A stretch of 64,000 nucleotides of DNA from Burkholderia ambifaria (lineage in GTDB: Bacteria; Pseudomonadota; Gammaproteobacteria; Burkholderiales; Burkholderiaceae): the NCBI RefSeq assembly GCF_001443045.1, contig NZ_LKPJ01000002.1:100068-164067 (forward strand). Direction: 5' to 3'. A model generated the notes under the pieces. That model was not told the origin of the DNA. It saw only the letters and a list, made by a program, of their open reading frames with translations, and ran no database searches. The stretch's first letter is position 1. The number at the start of each line of letters is the position of its first letter. A program made the translations under genes and the position numbers. Below are positions 57,199 through 64,000 of this stretch, piece by piece.

Positions 57199-58872
57199 AT
57201 GAAAGCAGCACCATTGCATCCGCAGCCGGGCGCGGCCACCAGCGCATCCGGCGCAGCCGCCGGACTCGCCGCACGACGTCCGCGCGCAGCCCGGCGCGAA
57301 CGCCGGCCGTGGACCGTGAAAGCGACGTTGCGCGCAGCGTTCGCGATCCTGCTGGCCGGCACGCTTGCGATCGGCGTGTTTTCGCTGTGGCAGATCAGCA
57401 GGCTGAACGCGTCGATCGCGTCAGTCTACGAGCAGGGGCACGTCGCGAGCCGCGCGGCGGAGGAGGTGCGCGCCGAGGTGCTGCGCGCGAGCCGCGCGCA
57501 GAAGATGCTGCTGACCGCAACCACCGCGAAGGAGCGTGACGACCTGGGCGCCGAGGTCGGCGCGGGGCTCGCGTCGATCGGCCAGGCACTCGCGACGCTG
57601 CAGCGTTACGCGGATCCGGCCGATGCGGATGATTCCGCGCGACTGCGCGCGTTCTCGATGGCGGTCGGCACGTGGAGCGGCCATCTGCGCGATTTCGTCG
57701 CGCTCGTGCGTGCGCAGCCGCTCGACCTGTCGCAGATGAACTGGCAGGTCGGCACGCAGGACGTGTCGCTGCTGGTCGAGACCGGCAAGCTCGAGAAGCT
57801 CGTCGCGATGCTCGTGAAGACGCGTGGCGCGAAGTCGAAGGCGACGCTCGATGCGTCCGCAACGATCTTCTCGTCGTCGTTCGCGATGATCGCGGCGATG
57901 ACGGCCGCGCTGATCGTGCTGGCGGTCATGATCGCCGAACGGGTCGTGCGCCGCCTCGCGGCACAGCTCGGCGGCGAGCCGGCGGAGGCGAAGGCGATTG
58001 CCGCCGACATCGCGCGCGGCGACCTCACGCGGCCGATTCCACTCGGCCGGCACGACCGCGACAGCATGGTGCGTGCGCTGTCCGACATGCAGACCGGGCT
58101 CGCGGCGACCGTCGGCGAGATCGCCGTCAGTGCGGAGGCGATCGCGGCCGCGTCCGGCGAGATTTCGACCGGCAACCTCGACCTGTCGCGGCGCACCGAG
58201 CAGCAGGCCGTCGCGCTCGAGCGCACCGCGGCCAGCATGGAGCAACTCACGTCGACCGTGCGGCAGAACGCCGAAAACGCGCGGCAGGCGAGCGCGCTCG
58301 CGGCCAATGCATCGGCCGTCGCGGAGGCGGGTGGCAAAGTCGTCGGGCGCGTGGTCGCGACGATGAGCGAGATCGACGACAGCGCGAAGAACATTCGCGA
58401 CATCATCGGCACGATCGAGGGAATCGCGTTCCAGACCAACATTCTCGCGTTGAACGCGGCGGTCGAAGCGGCGCGCGCCGGCGAGCAGGGGCGCGGTTTT
58501 TCGGTGGTCGCGGGCGAGGTGCGGCTGCTCGCGCAGCGCGCGGCAACCGCGGCGAAGGAGATCCGTGCGCTGATCGGCGCATCGGTCGAACGCGTCGCGA
58601 ACGGCGCGGCGCTCGCGCACGATGCGGGTCGCACGATGGACGACGTGGTGCGGGCGGTCAAGCGCGTGACCGACATCATCGCCGAGATTTCCGCGGCATC
58701 GGACGAGCAGAGCGCCGGGATCGACGAGATCGGCCGCGCCGTCACGCAGATGGATGCAGGCACCCAGCAGAACGCGGCGCTCGTCGAACAGGCGGCCGCC
58801 GCAGCGAATGCGCTCGACGAGCAGGCGCAGGCGCTCAAGGCGCTGGTCGGACGCTTTCGCGTCGCGGCGTAA
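57199..58872 (+). CDS. Methyl-accepting chemotaxis protein
   Basis: 557 residues. TM1 about 47-67, periplasmic helical domain of about 155 residues (four-helix-bundle type), TM2 about 225-245, HAMP-like linker, and a cytoplasmic signalling helix pair. The hairpin tip reads [55 protein letters not shown], the conserved MCP core. A CheR-tethering pentapeptide is absent at the end (VGRFRVAA). Ligand unknown. Monocistronic. The N-terminal 40 residues are Ala/Arg-rich; a later start is possible. Confidence 0.92.
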   Translation: MKAAPLHPQPGAATSASGAAAGLAARRPRAARRERRPWTVKATLRAAFAILLAGTLAIGVFSLWQISRLNASIASVYEQGHVASRAAEEVRAEVLRASRAQKMLLTATTAKERDDLGAEVGAGLASIGQALATLQRYADPADADDSARLRAFSMAVGTWSGHLRDFVALVRAQPLDLSQMNWQVGTQDVSLLVETGKLEKLVAMLVKTRGAKSKATLDASATIFSSSFAMIAAMTAALIVLAVMIAERVVRRLAAQLGGEPAEAKAIAADIARGDLTRPIPLGRHDRDSMVRALSDMQTGLAATVGEIAVSAEAIAAASGEISTGNLDLSRRTEQQAVALERTAASMEQLTSTVRQNAENARQASALAANASAVAEAGGKVVGRVVATMSEIDDSAKNIRDIIGTIEGIAFQTNILALNAAVEAARAGEQGRGFSVVAGEVRLLAQRAATAAKEIRALIGASVERVANGAALAHDAGRTMDDVVRAVKRVTDIIAEISAASDEQSAGIDEIGRAVTQMDAGTQQNAALVEQAAAAANALDEQAQALKALVGRFRVAA

Positions 58873-58890
58873 GCGCCCGGCCGCTGGCGG

Positions 58891-59766
58891 TTACGACTTC
58901 TTCTGCTTGTCCGGGTCGATGATGACCGTGCAGGTCGTGCCCGCCGACAGCACCACGTCGGCCGGCACTTCATCGATCTTGATGCGCACCGGCACGCGCT
59001 GTGCGAGGCGCACCCAGTTGAAGGTCGGGTTCACGTCCGCGACGAGGTCGCGGCTTTGCGGATTGTCGCGATCGTAGATGCCGCGCGAGATGCTCTCGAC
59101 GTGGCCCTTCATCACGCCGCCGCTCATCAGCCGCATCTCGGCCGGTGCGCCGATCTTCACGCGCGGCAGCTTGGTTTCCTCGAAGTAGCCGTAGACCCAG
59201 AACGAATGGCTGTCGACGATCGCGAGCTTCGCCTGGCCGGCCACCGCGTAGTTGCCCTTGAACGTCTGCAGGTTCGTGATGTAGCCGTCCACCGGCGCGA
59301 CCACGCGTGTGCGTTCGAGATTGAGCTTGGCGGCGTCGAGCGCGGCGATCGCCTGCTGGTACTGCGCGTCGGCGCTCGACGCGCTGTGCGCCGCGTTCTC
59401 GCGGTTTTCCTTCGACACGACGAGCGCGTCGAGGTCGGCGCGACGGGCCGCGTCGTCGCGGCGCATCTGCAGTTCCGCGCGGCGGGCGGCGACGGCCGCC
59501 TGTGCCTGCTCGACCGCAATCTGGTAGTGCGACGGGTCGATCTGCATGATCAGGTCGCCCTTTTTCACGAGCTGGTTGTCATGCACGGGCAGCTCGACGA
59601 TCGCACCCGACACGTCCGGCGCGACGTTGACGATCTCGGCCCGCACGCGCCCGTCGCGCGTCCACGGATCGTCCATGTAGTGCACCCACAGCGAGCGCCC
59701 GATCAGGATCGCGACGAGGAGGATGACGGCGGTCGCGACGAAGCCGAAGAGTTTTCTGAGAATCAT
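58891..59766 (-). CDS. HlyD/AaeA-type efflux membrane-fusion protein
   Basis: 291 residues. One N-terminal helix (about 7-28), then TRDGRVRAEIVNVAPDVSGA, the lipoyl-like half-motif IVELPVHDNQLVKKGDLIMQ, DPSHYQIAVEQAQAAVAARR, a coiled-coil hairpin, and the second half VVAPVDGYITNLQTFKGNYA. Closest type is AaeA/EmrA of the aromatic carboxylic acid efflux system. It starts 12 bases after the DUF1656 stop as the last gene of the operon. Confidence 0.9.
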   Translation of the reverse strand: MILRKLFGFVATAVILLVAILIGRSLWVHYMDDPWTRDGRVRAEIVNVAPDVSGAIVELPVHDNQLVKKGDLIMQIDPSHYQIAVEQAQAAVAARRAELQMRRDDAARRADLDALVVSKENRENAAHSASSADAQYQQAIAALDAAKLNLERTRVVAPVDGYITNLQTFKGNYAVAGQAKLAIVDSHSFWVYGYFEETKLPRVKIGAPAEMRLMSGGVMKGHVESISRGIYDRDNPQSRDLVADVNPTFNWVRLAQRVPVRIKIDEVPADVVLSAGTTCTVIIDPDKQKKS

Positions 59767-59778
59767 GATGGTTCGGAA

Positions 59779-59982
59779 TCAACGGTAAACGGCAAGACTC
59801 AGTCCGCCGCAAATGCAGACGAGAAGGCACGCGCGGAACAGCGACGGGTGCCAGACGAGACGGTAGAGGCCCGTATAGGCGAGCAGGCGGTCGACGGCCC
59901 AGGTCGCCAGCGCGCCCAGGACGAACATCAGGACCACCGTGGGCATGTAGGCATCGAGAATGGCGATTTCACGCGGCATCAT
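59779..59982 (-). CDS. DUF1656 (AaeX-like) small membrane protein
   Basis: 67 residues, two helices. MPREIAILDAYMPTVVLMFV, WHPSLFRACLLVCICGGLSLAVYR match DUF1656 (AaeX). ATG overlaps the TGA of the FUSC gene, showing translational coupling. Obligate neighbour of FUSC/HlyD efflux genes; role in assembly is unproven. Confidence 0.85.
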   Translation of the reverse strand: MMPREIAILDAYMPTVVLMFVLGALATWAVDRLLAYTGLYRLVWHPSLFRACLLVCICGGLSLAVYR

Positions 59983-62083
59983 GACGAGGCTCCTTGTTGG
60001 GGACGCACGGGGCGGTTGCGGTTGAGCGGCTCGAGCGGCGATTCCGGATCGAGCAGCGCCGTGCGTACGAAATGCAGATGGCTCAGGATGCGCTGCATCC
60101 GGTGGCGCTCCTCACGCGACGGCGTGAACGCCTCGAGCGTCTGCCGGGTCGCGTCGATCGCGGCGTTGACCGCGGCGAGCGTTGCGTCGAAGCGCTCCGC
60201 GTTCGGCTTGCTGCTGAACAGCGCGGACAGCGCGGTGCGCATCGTCTCGATCGTGCGTCGCCACGGCGTCGTCGGCGCATAGCGCGGGTCGGACGGCAGC
60301 GTCGCCAGCTCGGCGCGCAGGTCGAGCGCCGCGTTGCCCGTTTCCAGCACCGCGAACATCCAGCGCAGCGCGTCGCGCTGCACGTCGGGCTGGTCGGTCG
60401 ACAGCGTATGCGCCTGGTACATCAGGTCGCGCGCGCCGCTCTCGAAGCGCGTGCGCAGCCCGGCCAGCCGTGCGTGGCATGCCGCGACCACCTGGTGGCG
60501 CAGGTCGGCGAACAGCCGCTTCTTCAGCCACGGCGCGGTCGGCGGGAACAGCACCGCGAACGCGATCGCCGAGACCAGCATCGACAGCACCAGCGCGAGC
60601 GCATCGTTCATGAAGCTCGTCGGGTCGTAGTGCGTGACGCTGTCCGGGCCGGCGAGGAAACAGAAGAAGATCAGGTAGCCCATCCCGTAGCCCGCGAGCT
60701 TCGGCTTCAACGTCATGTAGATGCCGATCGAGAGCAGCGGCGCGAGGGCCACGCACAGCAGCGGGAAGCCGTCGATGTGCGGGTAGATGCCGAACATCAG
60801 CAGGAAACCGGTGCAGACGGCCAGCGCGGTCCCCATGCCCATCTGCGCGGACATCGCGGTCGGGCGCGGCGTCGACGACGCGAGCGCGCAGGTGGCCGCC
60901 GCCGTCAGCGTCATCGTCACGCCGCTCGGCCACGCGGTCGCGATCCAGAACCAGCCGAGCACGAGGATCACGGTCGCGGTGCGAATCGCCGCGATCACCA
61001 TCGCCGTCGCGTTGGTGCGCGGCTCGTAGCGCTCGATCCAGCGTTCGCGCTCGTGCGTCGCGGTCGACAGCGACGCGTAGCGCGGGTCGCGCGGATGCGG
61101 CGCGGCAGCGCGTCGCGCCATGCAAGCAGCTGTTCGGCCGCGCGCGCCGCGTCGGCCGCCGTGCGCACGGGTTCGCCATTGCGGGTCAGGAGCGGCGCGA
61201 TCTCGCGGAAGTACGGCTCGATCGCATCGATCGCGGCCTGTGCGCCGGCCGCACGCAGCCGGTTCATCAGCTGGTGCAGCGCGTGGAAGCGGCTCGACAC
61301 GCTCATGAATTCGCTGTTCAGCCGCGCGAGGCGGCCGCTGCGCATCCGCGTGTCCGGATCCTCGAACACGGCCATGCTGCGCGCGGCTTCGAAACCGACC
61401 ACGTCGGCGACGAAGCGCGTATGGATCGTCTCGATGTGCGCGCGGTCGAGCTTGCCCGACAGGGCTGCCGCGACGTAGTCGACGAAGCTGCCGAAGCGCG
61501 TGCGCACTGTCGTGCGCATCTGCTCGCCCGTGTACTGCGGAAACACGAGCGCGCTGACGACGCCGGCCGACACGATCCCGATGATGACCTCGGACACGCG
61601 CGTCATCGCGCTCATGAACGCGCCGTCCGGATGCTGCGACGCGGGCAGGCCGATCAGCGCGGTCGTATAGCCGGCGAGCAGGAAGCCGTAGCTGCGGAAG
61701 TTGCGGTTGCGCGCGGCGCCGGCCGTGCACAGTGCGATCCACAGCGCGACCGCGAGCAGGAACAGCTGCGGCTGCTGCGGGAACAGCCCGACGAACGTGA
61801 GCGTCGCGATCAGCCCGAAGATCGTGCCGGCGACCCGGTAGAAGCTCTTCGCGAGCACGGCGCCGCTTTGCGGCTGCATCACGATGAACACCGTGGTCAT
61901 TGCCGTCTTCGGCGCCGGCAGGTCGAGCCGCATCGATACGCCGGTCGCGATGAATGCGGCGAGCAGGGCCTTGAACAGATAGAGCCACGCGGCGCCGTCG
62001 CTGCGGGCCCAGTCGCCGAACGCGGCGTACCAGGCCGCGAGCGGGCCGCCGGCGTGCGTGGAAGCGGGGGAGGAGGCTGGCAT
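59979..62083 (-). pseudogene. Frameshifted FUSC (AaeB-type) efflux permease gene
   Basis: An intact FUSC protein of about 700 residues can be assembled only from two frames. Residues 1-330, from ATG 62083, end correctly near WRDALPRRIR; the frame then runs into an Arg-rich tail stopping at 60995. The C-terminal half, HERERWIERYEPRTNATAMV to NRPVRPQQGASS, is in another frame and ends at 59979. The switch falls at a (CG)3 tract at 61088-61093, where two extra bases would explain it. The C-terminal half has its own Met at 61121. FUSC pumps aromatic acids in such operons. Sequencing error, phase variation or a genuine null allele cannot be told apart. Confidence 0.75.
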
Positions 62084-62098
62084 GACGGTCGCTCCGCG

Positions 62099-63691
62099 TT
62101 ACCGTGCGGCCGGCGCGGCGGTCGCACCGGCCGTCGCGACCTGCGCGGGCCGGGCGACGGCCGCGACGGGTTTCGCACCCGATGCGGCGGTCGGCGCGGC
62201 GGCACCCGCGGCGGATTCGTCGTGCGACGGATGGCCGCCCCGTCCGTCCTCGCCCGTTTCGACGCCGCCGCCGAGCGCGGCCATCAGCTGCGCGTGCGCG
62301 GCGAGGCGTTCCGCGTCGATGCGGGCCGCCGTCTCCTGGGCGCGCAGCAGCTGCTGTTGTGCGACCAGCACATTCACGTAATCGGTCAGCCCGCGGCGGA
62401 AGCCTTCGCGCGACAGCTGGTAACTGCGGTCGTTGGCGGCCACCGAGCGCGCGGCGTCCTTCTTCTGCGTATCGAGCGAGCGGATCCGCACGACCTGGTC
62501 GGCGATGTCCTTCAGCGCACTGACGACCGTCTGGTTGTAGCGCTCGACCGCCTGGTCGTAGCCGGCGTCGGCCGCACCGAGTTGCGCGCGCAGGCGGCCG
62601 CCTTCGAAGATCGGCAGCGACAGCGCGGGGCCGGCCGTCCAGCCGCCGTTCATCGCGCGCAGGAAGTCGGTGAACGGCGCGGTCACGCCGAAGCCGCCGA
62701 CCGTCGCGAGCAGGTCGATGTTCGGGTAGAACGCGGCTTTCGCGACATCGATGCCGCGGGCCTGCGCATCGACCATCCAGCGGGCCGCGACGACGTCCGG
62801 GCGGCGGCCGAGCAGGTCGGCCGGCAGCGCGGACGGCAGGCCGGCCGGCGCGTCGAGCGACAGGCTCGGCCGCTTGATCGTGTCGCCGGCGCCCGGGCCC
62901 TTGCCCGCGAGCGCGGCGAGCTGGTGGCGCGCGAGCTGGATGGCTTCTTCGTAGCTGTCGATCTGGCGCTCGTAGTCGGGCAGCGTCGATTCGGCCTGGC
63001 TGACTTCGAGCTGTGTGCCGAGCCCGGCCTGCAGGCGCTTGTGCGCGAGATCGGCCAGTGAGCGCTGGCGTTCGAACGTTTCGTGCGCGAGGTCGAGCAG
63101 CGCGTAGTTCATCGACATGCCGACATACGCGCGCACGACGTTGACCTCGAGCTCGAGCTTCGCCGCCCGGGCGTCGGCCGCGGTCGCATGCGCGGTGTCG
63201 AGCGCACGCTCGGTCGCGTTCTTGTCCTTGCCCCACAAATCGAGGTGGTACGACAGGCCGAGGGTGCCGGTGTTGTTCCAGGTATCGGCGTTCGCGAGCG
63301 GGCCCGGACCGTAGAACACGTTGTCGGGCCAGTGCTGGCGCATCAGCGACAGGTTGCCGTTGATCTGCGGCAATTCCGCCGAACGGGCCACGCGCGCCAT
63401 CGCCTGCGCTTCGCGCACGCGGGCCTCGGCTGCCGCGAGGGTCGGGTTGCCGGCCTGGGCGTTGGCGATCCATGCGTCGAGCTGCGGATCGCGGTATGCG
63501 CGCCACCAGTCGGACGCGGGCCAGCCGGCATCGCGGTCGGCCGCGCGAATGGCAGCGCCCGCGTCGAGCGCGTTCGCTTCGATGCGGGCGGACTGCGGCT
63601 TGTTGTCGCCCATGCTCGCGCATCCGGCCATTATTAATGAGACTGCAAGAACCGCCAGTGCCAGCGTCCCTTTTGTTGCCGGAGACCGCAC
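62099..63691 (-). CDS. NodT-family outer-membrane efflux lipoprotein
   Basis: 530 residues from a GTG at 63691 preceded by AAGGGAGA; this gives the lipobox IMAGC (Cys24). WWRAYRDPQLDAWIANAQAG, GNPTLAAAEARVREAQA, the repeated TolC-type pair (GLSYHLDLWGKDKNATERAL; GPALSLPIFEGGRLRAQLGA) and RGLTDYVNVLVAQQQLLRAQ are NodT features. Outer-membrane channel of the tripartite pump. An Ala-rich tail of about 45 residues (AAGAAAPTAASGAKPVAAVA) follows the last helix and is unusual. First gene of the leftward operon. The FUSC gene starts 15 bases on. Confidence 0.92.
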   Translation of the reverse strand: MRSPATKGTLALAVLAVSLIMAGCASMGDNKPQSARIEANALDAGAAIRAADRDAGWPASDWWRAYRDPQLDAWIANAQAGNPTLAAAEARVREAQAMARVARSAELPQINGNLSLMRQHWPDNVFYGPGPLANADTWNNTGTLGLSYHLDLWGKDKNATERALDTAHATAADARAAKLELEVNVVRAYVGMSMNYALLDLAHETFERQRSLADLAHKRLQAGLGTQLEVSQAESTLPDYERQIDSYEEAIQLARHQLAALAGKGPGAGDTIKRPSLSLDAPAGLPSALPADLLGRRPDVVAARWMVDAQARGIDVAKAAFYPNIDLLATVGGFGVTAPFTDFLRAMNGGWTAGPALSLPIFEGGRLRAQLGAADAGYDQAVERYNQTVVSALKDIADQVVRIRSLDTQKKDAARSVAANDRSYQLSREGFRRGLTDYVNVLVAQQQLLRAQETAARIDAERLAAHAQLMAALGGGVETGEDGRGGHPSHDESAAGAAAPTAASGAKPVAAVARPAQVATAGATAAPAAR

Positions 63692-63800
63692 GATTTTCTC
63701 CCTTTCGGATATAGATGAGTCGGATGCGATTATATTTTTCAGTGATTCCTGAATAAATGGACAACGGTGCAAGTCATTTTTACGAATCCTGAGATAATAT

Positions 63801-63821
63801 TTGTTCGCCCCTGTGCAACAA
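63801..63821. promoter_or_regulatory. LysR-type box between the efflux operon and a LysR gene
   Basis: TTGTT-N11-AACAA, a perfect T-N11-A inverted repeat, 27 bases before the LysR ATG, in the 157-base divergent region, which is distinctly AT-rich. Confidence 0.5.
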
Positions 63822-63848
63822 TCCATCCGGATTCAAACGGGTAATGGG

Positions 63849-64000
63849 ATGGATACGTTACAAAACATGCGGGTATTCGTCCGTGTGGTCGACGCGGGGA
63901 GCTTTACCGCGGCCGCCCAGCAGATGAATTCGACGACCGCCTATGCGTCGCGCGCCGTGTCGGACCTCGAGTCGCACCTGCGCACGCGCCTCCTGAACCG
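63849..64000 (+). CDS. LysR-family regulator, N-terminal part (cut by window end)
   Basis: Fifty codons visible. MDTLQNMRVFVRVVDAGSFT, AAAQQMNSTTAYASRAVSDL, ESHLRTRLLNR is the LysR winged HTH. Divergent from the efflux operon, so it probably acts like AaeR, activating the pump in response to an aromatic acid. Upstream in-frame ATG alternatives do not change the domain. Confidence 0.85.
   Translation, partial: MDTLQNMRVFVRVVDAGSFTAAAQQMNSTTAYASRAVSDLESHLRTRLLN

Overview
The window is high-GC (third codon positions almost all G or C) chromosomal DNA that reads as a Burkholderia, most likely of the B. cepacia complex. The grounds are protein content (DUF3331 and UPF0303 families, iolC fused to an IolJ-like domain, AcpA-type phosphatase, aae-like efflux set) and codon use. 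It carries mostly core metabolic and housekeeping genes. I see no IS element, integrase, tRNA, rRNA or CRISPR array.

Layout. 1-3754: tail of an unrecognised gene, then a tightly coupled DoxX / secreted VOC / DUF1275 / alginate-export-porin run with start-stop overlaps. 3809-4306: a DUF3331 protein made of two tandem copies. 4413-7607: a lipoprotein acid phosphatase (acpA) divergent from a di-haem peroxidase lipoprotein; four 11-bp repeats resembling a Pho box lie between them. 7720-16937: small envelope proteins, NUDIX, glnS, a RBBP9-type hydrolase, a CaiB/BaiF CoA-transferase, alaS and a LysR/MFS divergent pair. 18425-23147: NUDIX, thioesterase and a livHMGF set without a binding protein; its LivF has Arg in place of the Walker A Lys. 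23309-24572: an SDR and a UPF0303 protein.

24659-39928 is a myo-inositol catabolic locus. iolC-iolD-iolE-iolB run leftward. A sugar-type ABC importer, iolG, a second Gfo/Idh dehydrogenase and an RpiR-family regulator (iolR) run rightward, and iolA/mmsA converges on iolR. GGAA-N6-TTCC-type sites, two in the divergent promoter region and one upstream of iolR, are candidate IolR operators. Two broken TIM-barrel isomerase genes sit among the rightward genes.

40037-47368: a LysR gene, tusA, a hypothetical gene, and an OmpR-type regulator / LysM-FecR protein / CHASE2 histidine kinase / DUF4136-like lipoprotein run. 47429-54651: galU, valS, uvrD and an MTA/SAH nucleosidase. 54745-55488: a DUF2778 (Tlde1-like L,D-transpeptidase effector) gene with a probable frameshift at its 5' end, followed by an overlapping two-TM gene that could be its immunity partner. 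55557-58872: fosmidomycin-resistance transporter and a chemoreceptor. 58891-64000: an aromatic-acid-type efflux operon (NodT outer membrane protein, FUSC, DUF1656, HlyD/AaeA) with a frameshifted FUSC gene, divergent from a LysR gene cut by the window end.
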